NCBI GenBank assembly: GCA_036377055.1
Contig: DASUZD010000051.1
Span: 1 to 18,530 of the forward strand
From: DASUZD01 sp036377055
GTDB taxonomy: Bacteria; Actinomycetota; Thermoleophilia; Gaiellales; Gaiellaceae
DNA: 18,530 nucleotides
Reading direction: 5' to 3'
In this document: positions 12,263 to 18,530 of the stretch, in pieces
Numbering within the stretch: position 1 is the stretch's first letter
Layout: each line of letters starts with the position of its first letter
Notes under the pieces: model-generated
Database searches by the model: none
Told to the model about the DNA's origin: nothing
Seen by the model: the letters and a program-made list of their open reading frames with translations, nothing else
Program-made: the position numbers and the translations under genes

Positions 12263-13695
12263 ATATTCAGGACGCCCGAGGTGCTGTGGTCATTCGCGTC
12301 GCCCTCGGGAAGTGCGATCCGGCCGTCGGTGACGATCGGGCTGTTCCAGTGGCCGGGACCCGCTCCGAGTCTCGCCACGACGGCGCCCGTCGACGGCCGG
12401 AAGACGTTCAGGCCGCCGTGCGGGTCGTAGACGAAGAGGAGGCCGCCGGCGACGACCGGGCTCGTTCCCGCCTCGCCGCGTCGCCAGGCGACGCGTAGCC
12501 GACCTGCCCGCAAGACGTAGCACCACGTCCCGGAATCGGTCGCGACGAAGAGGCGTACTACGCCGCCGGTCCGTGCGACCGCGGGGGCGGAGAACAACCC
12601 GGAGCCGCCGGGCGTCGGGAGCGTCTGGAGCTCGCCGCCGGTGGCCCCGAGGCGGCCGCCCAGGCGGCGGAGGTCGAGGAGCCGCAGCTTCCCGTCCTTC
12701 CCGCTCTGCACCGCGAGCGTGGCGGTGAGGAGCGCGGGCGCGGTGCTCCCGAGGTCGACGTCGCCCGACTCGAGGGACGCATAGTCGCGCGGCGTCCAGC
12801 TCCGGAGCAGCCGGCCGGCGCGCGGCGAGAGCTCGAGGACGCTGTCGCCCCAGTTGGTTCGGCCGTCGAAGCGCCCGTCGCCCGTCGCGACGAGCAAGCT
12901 CCCCGTCCGCGGCTGCACGACGACCCCTGACCGCGCCCAGATCGCGGCGCCGCTCTCGGCGCACGTCCGCGGCACGAGTAGCCCGCGGCGATCGCTGCAG
13001 AGCCCGTTCCAGACGCCGACGAGCCGGCCCGCCCGCGCGTCGATCGCGACGACGTGCCCCTGGTACGGCGGCTGGTCGCCGATGTAGCCGCCCGTCGCGG
13101 CGAGGACGAGTCCTCGCGCGTAGTTGAGCGCTGGCGCGATCTTCTCCCGCACGGGGAAGCGCGTGATCGCGGCGGGCCACGAGCCCGATCGCACCTCCGT
13201 GCCGGTCGCGATCGCGAGCTTGTGGATACGCCCGTTCGGGGCGGCCGCGTAGACGAAGCGCGTCGTCGGATCCGCGACCGAAGTCGCGTTCGTGATCCGG
13301 TACGTGCCCGCCCACGAGGCGTAGCCCTGCGGTGTGAACTGCCACAGCACGGCACCGTCGTTCGCGTCGACGGCGAGCGTCCGCCCGTACGTCGTCGTGA
13401 CGACGAAGACGTCATGCCGGCTGCCGCGTACGGTCGCTCCGCGCAGGTAGATCGGCGACGAATCGACCGTGCCCGGAAGCTCGATGCGCTGGCGCACGAG
13501 CGAGCCGACGTTCGCAGCCGTGATTCCGGTCGCAGCCGGCCCGGAGTTGTGCCGCGCCGCGTCGTAGCCGAACCTCGTCCAGTCGCCGCCCGCTCTGGTC
13601 GCGGCCGGGGCCGCCTGCCGATGCGTGGTCGTGCTCCCACCGCACGCCGCGAGCAGCGCGAGCAGCGCGAGCGACGCCGGAGCCTTCGTCTTCAC
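12247..13695 (-). CDS. Secreted lipoprotein with PQQ-like beta-propeller
   Basis: A 482-residue exported protein. The GTG at 13695 gives a lipoprotein signal peptide (VKTKAPASLALLALLAAC) with lipobox LAAC and lipidated C18; a start at 13734 would only add a polar leader. The mature part begins GGDWTRFGYDAARHNSG and has recurring blades of the PQQ-binding-like/quinoprotein propeller type: TLAVDANDGAVLWQF, HVVAIDARAGRLVGVWNG, VLELSPRAGRLLRSWTP, LNVFRPSTGAVVARLG. Such folds may be dehydrogenases or purely structural binding proteins; the catalytic residues of quinoprotein dehydrogenases cannot be pointed out, so an enzyme activity is not claimed. No Shine-Dalgarno is evident. An AT-rich palindrome lies just upstream. 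Confidence 0.88.
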   Translation of the reverse strand: MKTKAPASLALLALLAACGGSTTTHRQAAPAATRAGGDWTRFGYDAARHNSGPAATGITAANVGSLVRQRIELPGTVDSSPIYLRGATVRGSRHDVFVVTTTYGRTLAVDANDGAVLWQFTPQGYASWAGTYRITNATSVADPTTRFVYAAAPNGRIHKLAIATGTEVRSGSWPAAITRFPVREKIAPALNYARGLVLAATGGYIGDQPPYQGHVVAIDARAGRLVGVWNGLCSDRRGLLVPRTCAESGAAIWARSGVVVQPRTGSLLVATGDGRFDGRTNWGDSVLELSPRAGRLLRSWTPRDYASLESGDVDLGSTAPALLTATLAVQSGKDGKLRLLDLRRLGGRLGATGGELQTLPTPGGSGLFSAPAVARTGGVVRLFVATDSGTWCYVLRAGRLRVAWRRGEAGTSPVVAGGLLFVYDPHGGLNVFRPSTGAVVARLGAGPGHWNSPIVTDGRIALPEGDANDHSTSGVLNIYRLP

Positions 13696-13698
13696 GCT

Positions 13699-13708
13699 GC
13701 AAATTTGC
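13699..13708. promoter_or_regulatory. AT-rich 10-bp palindrome before the propeller lipoprotein
   Basis: GCAAATTTGC is a perfect palindrome 4 nt upstream of the GTG at 13695, unusually AT-rich for this genome. It could be an operator or part of a promoter of the minus-strand gene. It is a single occurrence, so evidence is weak. Confidence 0.25.
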
Positions 13709-13842
13709 CAGCCGGGCGGCGGTCCCGGTCGCACCCTCGAACGAGGGAACGCAGCCCGCTACCCCGGTCGGGGGATCGCGCGACTTGGCCTGCGTCCCTT
13801 TAGTGCGAGCGGGGAGAACTGCGGTCGAATCTAGGAGGAACT

Positions 13843-14631
13843 GTGGCTTCTTGGAGGATCTCTATCCCCGGCGAGCGGTCGTCGCTGGAGGCAGGCCTGC
13901 CGGAGGACGGTGCGAACGTCGGTCTCATCACCCGCTTCGGCTCGGGCTTCTCGGTGCTGACGGCGCTCGATGGGGCGCTTGACCGGCCGGCGGGCGCGGG
14001 GCGCGCGCGGGCCCGGATGCGACTCGGCGAGCTGCTCGTCGCGGAAGGGATGCTCACAGAGGACGAGCTCGCGGGAGCGCTTGCCGAGCAGCGCAAGACG
14101 CGGCCCAAGAAGCCGCTCGGCGAGATCCTTCTCCGCCGGGAGCTCATTCCGGGGGCCGTTCTCGTGCGCTTCCTGACGAAGCAGTGCGAGCGCGAGCTCG
14201 ACGAGGAGGGCGGCTTCGGCTCGGGCCTTCGGCGCGCGATCGAAGATCGTCACCGCGCCGAGCGCGCGACGACCGCGCCTGCGCTGGCGCCTTCGGCAGC
14301 GCCGGAGATCGCGGGCGCTCGTCCTGTCGGTGCGGTACCTCCCTCACCCGAGAAGCGGCGCCGCCTGGGCGAGTTGCTCGTCGAGAGCGGCCTGCTAACG
14401 GGGGCGCAGCTCGACGAGGCGCTGGCCGAGCAGGAGGACAGCGGCCGGTTGCTCGGCGAGATCCTCCTCGACCGCCGCTGGGTGCCGACGATCACGCTCG
14501 TGAACGTCCTCGCCGAGCAGCTGCACGGCCAGGTCGAGCTCGCGGACGGCTTCGGCACCGGCTTGCGCGACGCGGTGGAGGACAGGCTGCTGGAGCGCCT
14601 ACCCGAGCAGCACGAGGTCGCGGCCGCCTGA
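13843..14631 (+). CDS. Double MshEN-like domain protein, possible cyclic-di-GMP receptor
   Basis: A 262-residue soluble protein with two copies of the T2SSE_N/MshEN-type module. Copy 1 (60-114) is RLGELLVAEGMLTEDELAGA, then LAEQ and LGEILLRRELI; copy 2 (174-226) is RLGELLVESGLLTGAQLDEA, then LAEQ and LGEILLDRRWV. The RLGxxL..G(L/M)L..L..AL..Q pattern is that of the c-di-GMP-binding MshEN motif of type II secretion and pilus ATPases, but no ATPase follows. Each copy is followed by FGSGLRRAIEDR or FGTGLRDAVEDR, and a relic FGSGF occurs at 32-36, so the unit was duplicated with its tail. GTG start with AGGAGGA upstream. It is convergent with the sensor kinase at 14641. Confidence 0.85.
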   Translation: MASWRISIPGERSSLEAGLPEDGANVGLITRFGSGFSVLTALDGALDRPAGAGRARARMRLGELLVAEGMLTEDELAGALAEQRKTRPKKPLGEILLRRELIPGAVLVRFLTKQCERELDEEGGFGSGLRRAIEDRHRAERATTAPALAPSAAPEIAGARPVGAVPPSPEKRRRLGELLVESGLLTGAQLDEALAEQEDSGRLLGEILLDRRWVPTITLVNVLAEQLHGQVELADGFGTGLRDAVEDRLLERLPEQHEVAAA

Positions 14632-14640
14632 TCGATCGCT

Positions 14641-16317
14641 TTAGCGGCGCGACGCCTGCGCCGGGTTCAGGGGCAGGACGAGCTGGAAGCGCGCTCCGTC
14701 CCTGAACCCGCTGTCGAAGATCACGTCGCCGCCGTGCGCCTGCGCGTACGACTTCGCGATCGCGAGGCCGAGGCCGGTCCCCGGCGTTCCCGCGGCTGAG
14801 GCGCTCCGCACGAACTGCTCGAAGAGGCGCGACCGCACGTCGTCGGGCACGCCGTCGCCGCGGTCCTCGACCATCAGCCGCAGGTGGCGGTCGTTCTGCA
14901 GCGCGGAGATCAGGATCGGGGGCTTTCCGTGCCGCAGGGCGTTCACCACGAGGTTCGCCACGACGCGCTCGAGCGCGACCGGATCGGCCTCGACGACGAG
15001 GTCGGCCGGCGCTTCGATCTCGATCTGCTCGTTTCGGCCCGGGGCGACCGTCGCCACGATCGCCTCGATGTGGTCGCGGAGATGCACGCGAATCGGCCGG
15101 ATCTCGACCGCCTGCGCCTCGAGCCGCGAAAGGTCGAGCAACTGCTCGAGCAGGTCGGCGAGCCGCTGAGCCTGCTCGGCGAGGACGCGCTTCAGCTGGC
15201 TGTCCTGGTCGGGCGTGAGCTCGCGGCCGGCCAACGTCAACGCCGCGCCGAGGACGGCGGCCGTCGGCGTCCGGAGCTCGTGCGACGCCATCGAGACGAA
15301 CGTGTGCCGAACGCGGTCGAGGCGCATCAGCTCTTCGTGCACGAGCGCCCGCTCGACGCCCATCGCCGCGCGCTCCGCCGCGAGCTGGAGCAGCTCGACG
15401 TCGCCGTCGGTGAAGAGCCGCGGCACGAGGGTCCCGACGTGCAGGACGCCGATCACGTTTTCGCGCACCACGAGCGGCACCCCGAGCAGCGACTTGATCC
15501 CCTTCTCGCGCAGGATCGGGTTGAGCACGTCGACGTCGTCGACGTCGTCGATCACGATCGGCCTCCGCTCGGCCGCGATCCGCCCCGCGAACCCCTTCCC
15601 GACGGGGATCCGGACGCCGCTCTCGACCTCTTCCTCGATCCCACGGGCCGCGCGCGCCACGAGCTCGTCCGTCTTCTCGTCGAGCAGGAAGAACGCGCAC
15701 GTGTCGGCCGCGAGGATGTCTCGGATCCGGTCGAGCAGCTCCGCGAGGAGGTCGTCGAGGTTCAGGTGCGAGAGCGCCGCGTCCGTGACCGATTGGAGCT
15801 TCAGCAGCCTGGTGGACAGCTGCCGCTCCGCCTCGTACGCGCGACCGTGCTCGATCGCGAGCGCGGCGCGGTCGCCCGCGAGCTGAAGGAGCTCGACGTC
15901 GTCCTCGGTGAATTTCCGCGGCGTCAGGGTGCCGACGTGAAGCACGCCGATCGCGTCACCGTGCACGAGCAGCGGGACGCCGAGCATCGACTTGATTCCC
16001 TTCTCACGCAGGATCGGGTTGACGACGTCGGCGCGGTCCAGGTCGTCGATCACGATCGGCCTCTTCTGCGCGACGACCCGCCCGGCGAACCCTTTTCCGA
16101 CCGGGATGCGGACGCCGGCTTCGACCTCCTCCTCGAGCCCGCGCGCCGCGCGCGCCACGAGCTCGCGCCCCGTGTCGTCGAGCAGGAGCACTGCGCACGT
16201 ATCGCCGCCGAGCGCGTCGCGGATGCGGAGCAGCAGCTCGTCGAGGAGCTCGTCGAGGTCGAGGTGCGCGAGCGCCGCGTCCGCGACGGACTGGATCCGT
16301 CGCAGACGCTCGACCAC
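14641..16317 (-). CDS. Orphan sensor histidine kinase with duplicated GAF domain
   Basis: A 558-residue soluble HisKA-type kinase. GAF1 (about 8-164) and GAF2 (about 174-330) are copies 166 residues apart without gaps. Both contain LVARAARG(L/I)EEEVE, GVRIPVGKGFAGR, NPILREKGIKS(M/L)LGVP and IGVLHVGTL. The HisKA domain has H346 in MASHELRTP. The ATPase domain shows the N box (ANLVVNALRHG), G1 (EDRGDGVPDD) and G2 (GTGLGLAIAKSY). No response regulator is next to it. The GAF type recalls cofactor-free or small-ligand GAFs; no haem motif is present. GTG at 16317 is the first usual start after an in-frame stop near 16369, but similarity-like sequence (EDPHRLV) precedes it, so the true start may be a little upstream with a rare codon. 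Confidence 0.93.
   Translation of the reverse strand: MVERLRRIQSVADAALAHLDLDELLDELLLRIRDALGGDTCAVLLLDDTGRELVARAARGLEEEVEAGVRIPVGKGFAGRVVAQKRPIVIDDLDRADVVNPILREKGIKSMLGVPLLVHGDAIGVLHVGTLTPRKFTEDDVELLQLAGDRAALAIEHGRAYEAERQLSTRLLKLQSVTDAALSHLNLDDLLAELLDRIRDILAADTCAFFLLDEKTDELVARAARGIEEEVESGVRIPVGKGFAGRIAAERRPIVIDDVDDVDVLNPILREKGIKSLLGVPLVVRENVIGVLHVGTLVPRLFTDGDVELLQLAAERAAMGVERALVHEELMRLDRVRHTFVSMASHELRTPTAAVLGAALTLAGRELTPDQDSQLKRVLAEQAQRLADLLEQLLDLSRLEAQAVEIRPIRVHLRDHIEAIVATVAPGRNEQIEIEAPADLVVEADPVALERVVANLVVNALRHGKPPILISALQNDRHLRLMVEDRGDGVPDDVRSRLFEQFVRSASAAGTPGTGLGLAIAKSYAQAHGGDVIFDSGFRDGARFQLVLPLNPAQASRR
15328..16296 (-). repeat. Intragenic tandem duplication encoding the two GAF domains
   Basis: The segments 15826-16296 and 15328-15798 encode matching GAF domains at a constant offset of 498 bases (166 codons). 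The DNA itself is still clearly similar, for example around 15550-15680 versus 16048-16178. Confidence 0.8.
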
Positions 16318-16400
16318 CAGTCGATGCGGATCTTCGGACGCCGTGCCCCCCTTGTGCTTGGGCGTAGCCTAATTGCGGCTCGACGCTGGAAAGTCCTTCC

Positions 16401-16883
16401 CTAAGCTGGCCACGCCGCGACGAGCTTCCTCCGCGTCTCGATGAGGTGCTCGGGCAGGACCTTCACGTCCGCGAGGACGGGCATGAAGTTCGTGTCGCCG
16501 GCCCACCGAGGGACGACGTGCAGGTGGACGTGGTCGGCGATGCCCGCGCCGGCGATGCGGCCGAGGTTCCAGCCCAGGTTGTAGCCCTGCGGCGAGAACG
16601 TCTGCGCGAGCGCGCCGATACCGGCGCCCGCGAGCCGGTGGATCTCGAGCGCCTCCGCGTCCTCGAGCTCGCCGAAGTCGACGCCGTGGCGAAGCGGCGC
16701 GACCATCAGGTGGCCGGACGCGTATGGGAACTTGTTGAGCAGCACGATCGCCCGTGTGCCGCGGTGCACGACGAGCCGCTCCTCGTCGTCGCCCGCAGCG
16801 GCGAGGCAGAAGACGCAGCCCTCCTGCTCGTCCGCCGCCTGGATGTACTCGAGGCGCCACGGCGCCCACAGCGGCTTCGTCAC
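16401..16883 (-). CDS. HIT-family hydrolase/phosphorylase, Ap4A phosphorylase-like
   Basis: A 160-residue HIT protein acting on nucleotide polyphosphates or adenylates. The catalytic histidine triad is H118-V-H120-L-H122-V-V-P, with the middle His the likely nucleophile. The N-terminus APWRLEYI and the zinc-type pair C23/C26 (GCVFC) resemble mycobacterial Ap4A phosphorylase (Rv2613c type); the call is by memory of these motifs. NKFPYASGHLMVAPLRH is the usual HIT N-lobe. The GTG at 16883 is preceded by GAAGGG and by TAGAAG 7 nt upstream. It lies 83 nt upstream of the orphan kinase on the same strand and may share its transcript. The divergent glycosyltransferase starts only 26 nt away. Confidence 0.93.
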   Translation of the reverse strand: MTKPLWAPWRLEYIQAADEQEGCVFCLAAAGDDEERLVVHRGTRAIVLLNKFPYASGHLMVAPLRHGVDFGELEDAEALEIHRLAGAGIGALAQTFSPQGYNLGWNLGRIAGAGIADHVHLHVVPRWAGDTNFMPVLADVKVLPEHLIETRRKLVAAWPA

Positions 16884-16890
16884 TCCGGCC

Positions 16891-16896
16891 CTTCTA
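16891..16896 (-). promoter_or_regulatory. Putative -10 box for the HIT gene
   Basis: On the minus strand CTGGTAGAAGGGCCGGA stands directly before the GTG at 16883. Nearly the same string, CTGGTAGAAGCGCCGCT, stands directly before the ATG at 2773. TAGAAG is 7 nt from the start codon in both, suggesting a short-leader or leaderless promoter type. Confidence 0.35.
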
Positions 16897-16909
16897 CCAG
16901 TATTCGTCG

Positions 16910-18530
16910 ATGCGCACGCCCCGCCTCGGCTCGCCGGCCGTCGTGCTCGCGGCCCTCGTCGGCGCCTCGACGCTGCTCCGCTTCTGGGCCGCGACGCGGA
17001 TCCCGACGCCGTGGATCGCGCCTGACGAGCTGATCTACGCGGAGCTCGGCCGGAGCCTCTATGCGCACGGCACGCTCGACCTCCTCGGGCAGCGGACGAG
17101 CTTCTTCAGCCTCGTGTACCCGGCGCTTGCCGGCCCGCCGCTGAGCCTCGGCGACGTCGCGCTCGGGTACACGCTACTGAAGGCGGTGCAGGCGCTGGTC
17201 ATGTCGCTCGCGGGCGTGCCCGTCTACCTCTGGGGACGGAGCCTGGTGCGACCGCGGCTGGCGCTGCTCGCGGCGGCCCTGACCCTCGCGCTCCCGGGCC
17301 TCGTCTACTCGGGTCTGATCCTGACCGAGGTCGCGTTCTACCCGCTGCTCGTGCTCGCGGCGTGGGCGATGGCCGAGGCGCTTTCCCGTCCGACACTTGC
17401 GCGGCAGGCCGTCTTCGTCGGCGCGCTGCTCGTCGCGATCGGGACGCGGCTCCAAGCCGTTGCGCTGGCGCCCGCCTTCCTGACGGCGCTCGTGGTGCAC
17501 CGCGCGAACGCGCGCCGCCTCTGGCCGACGGTCGCGTCCTTCGCGGCGGGGGCGGTGGCGTGGGCCGGCTGGCAGCTCCGAAACGGCGGCCCGCCGAGCA
17601 GGCTCCTGGGCGCGTACCAGGCGGCGGGGGAGGTCCACTACACGGTCGGCGACTCGGTTCGTTTCGTGCTGTACCACCTCGGCGACGTCGTGCTCTTCAC
17701 CGGCGTGTTCCCCGTCTGCGCGCTGATCGTGCTGCTGACGATGCGGCTGCGCTCGCCGGACGAGCGCGCCTACGTCGCGGTCGCCGCGAGCGTGACGCTA
17801 TGGCTGACCGCCGAGGTCGGGATCTTCGCCTCGCGCCACGTCGGCCACCTCGCGGAGCGGAACCTCTTCGCGCTCGCCCCGATGCTGTTCGTCGCGCTCG
17901 CCGTCTGGCTCGACCGCGGAGCGCCGCGACCGCCACTCCGGACCGGCCTCGCTGCGCTCGTCGCCGTGGCGCTCGTGCTGACGCTCCCGGTCGCGGACTT
18001 CGTCACGGCGGCGACGATCCCCGACGCGCCGACGCTGATCCCGCTCCACCGCCTCCACGTCCACTGGCCCGGCGTCAGCCTCGAGCTCGTGCTCGACCTC
18101 GTGGTCGCCGCCGCGGCGGTCGCGTTCGCGCTCGTCCCTCGGCGCTTCGTCTGGGCGCTCCCGGCCGTTTTGGTGGCCGGGCTCGCGGGCGTCTCTGTCT
18201 CCGCGAGCCGCGTGGTCGCCGCCGAAGCGACGCTCGTGCAGCCGGGAACGCTCGGGCCGCATCGCCGCTGGATCGACGCCGTCGCGCGCGGACCCGTCGT
18301 CTACCTCTACACCGGCGACGTCTACTGGAACTCGGTCTGGGAGAGCGTCTTCTGGAACCGGCGCGTGCGGACGGTCTACGACCTGCTCTCCGTCCAGGTG
18401 CCGGGCGGCATCCCGCAGGTCTCGCTGGGGCCGGAGGAGGACGGGCGGCTCGTCGACAAGTTCGGGCAGGGCCCGCCGGTGCGCTATGTCGTCGCGTCGG
18501 ACTCGCTCACCTTCCGCGGCACGCGGATCG
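16910..18530 (+). CDS. GT-C type membrane glycosyltransferase (3' truncated by window)
   Basis: The frame from ATG 16910 stays open to the end of the window (540 codons). It is a polytopic membrane protein of the ArnT/RgtA-like GT-C superfamily, which moves sugars from polyprenyl-phosphate donors onto lipids, glycans or proteins at the outer membrane face. The signature is the acidic pair in the first outer loop, IAPDELIYAELGRSLY (D39, E40). SGLILTEVAFYPLLVLAAWA (about 134-153) is the usual second landmark. About ten hydrophobic segments follow, and a soluble C-terminal domain begins near residue 440 (PVVYLYTGDVYWNSVWES). The acceptor is unknown. No Shine-Dalgarno is seen. It is divergent from the HIT gene with 26 nt between starts. 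Confidence 0.88.
   Translation, partial: MRTPRLGSPAVVLAALVGASTLLRFWAATRIPTPWIAPDELIYAELGRSLYAHGTLDLLGQRTSFFSLVYPALAGPPLSLGDVALGYTLLKAVQALVMSLAGVPVYLWGRSLVRPRLALLAAALTLALPGLVYSGLILTEVAFYPLLVLAAWAMAEALSRPTLARQAVFVGALLVAIGTRLQAVALAPAFLTALVVHRANARRLWPTVASFAAGAVAWAGWQLRNGGPPSRLLGAYQAAGEVHYTVGDSVRFVLYHLGDVVLFTGVFPVCALIVLLTMRLRSPDERAYVAVAASVTLWLTAEVGIFASRHVGHLAERNLFALAPMLFVALAVWLDRGAPRPPLRTGLAALVAVALVLTLPVADFVTAATIPDAPTLIPLHRLHVHWPGVSLELVLDLVVAAAAVAFALVPRRFVWALPAVLVAGLAGVSVSASRVVAAEATLVQPGTLGPHRRWIDAVARGPVVYLYTGDVYWNSVWESVFWNRRVRTVYDLLSVQVPGGIPQVSLGPEEDGRLVDKFGQGPPVRYVVASDSLTFRGTRI

Noticed and set aside
14884..16404. 506-codon plus-strand frame opposite the GAF kinase
   Set aside because: Its repeats simply mirror the duplicated GAF DNA; the minus strand encodes the complete kinase with all catalytic motifs.
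1..18530. CRISPR arrays, tRNA/rRNA genes, insertion sequences, attachment sites
   Set aside because: No regularly spaced repeats, no tRNA-like cloverleaf, no transposase or integrase motifs and no flanking direct repeats were found by reading.

Overview
The window is very GC-rich, with short intergenic gaps and codon use dominated by G/C third positions. Gene content (DUF2630 protein, CxCxxxCxC mini-protein, GNAT plus ADP-forming acyl-CoA synthetase, Ap4A-phosphorylase-type HIT protein, DevS/DosS-like kinase) points to a high-GC actinobacterium. The flavour is Thermoleophilia-like (Gaiellales/Solirubrobacterales), but that placement is an inference from family resemblance and not a measured result. 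No rRNA, tRNA, CRISPR array or insertion sequence was seen.

Layout. (1) 2-2248: the end of an FtsX-type ABC exporter permease, cut by the left edge. (2) 2274-2773: minus-strand remains of a DUF6602-like gene broken by a frameshift. (3) 2958-11634: a stress island. It holds a small PH-like/barrel protein, two universal stress proteins (4247 and 7973), a two-helix membrane protein (4838), a convergent NarL-type regulator with a GAF-GAF histidine kinase (5564-7845), a GNAT/acyl-CoA synthetase split by a one-base frameshift (8457-11098), and a secreted cupredoxin-like protein (11200). (4) 11812-13695: DUF2630 protein, a Cys-rich 57-residue protein, and a beta-propeller lipoprotein. (5) 13843-16883: a double MshEN-like (possible c-di-GMP) protein, an orphan sensor kinase with a duplicated GAF domain, and a HIT-family hydrolase. 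(6) 16910-18530: a GT-C membrane glycosyltransferase cut by the right edge.

Main observation. Five intergenic regions of the island carry a 15-bp palindrome with consensus TGCGGRAAWCCCGCA. In four of them (before 2958, 4247, 7973 and 11200) exactly 18 nt separate the palindrome from a CCSGAT-like hexamer. In the fifth (before 4838) the palindrome lies 22 nt, about two helical turns, farther upstream. This looks like one regulon built on an activator site overlapping -35 of a weak promoter. The obvious candidate regulator is the NarL-type protein encoded in the middle of the island. Its partner kinase has a first GAF domain closely resembling the haem-binding GAF-A of mycobacterial DosS/DevS, including residues aligning (from memory) with the haem-ligand His and distal Tyr. 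The proposal is a DosRS-like redox/gas-responsive regulon with its own operator, controlling Usp proteins, an acyl-CoA synthetase/acetyltransferase and a cupredoxin-like protein.

A second pattern is that several genes outside the operator set have a TANNNT/TANNNG box 6-7 nt before the start codon and no Shine-Dalgarno, suggesting leaderless transcripts. The operator-linked stress genes instead mostly have strong AGGAG-type ribosome sites.
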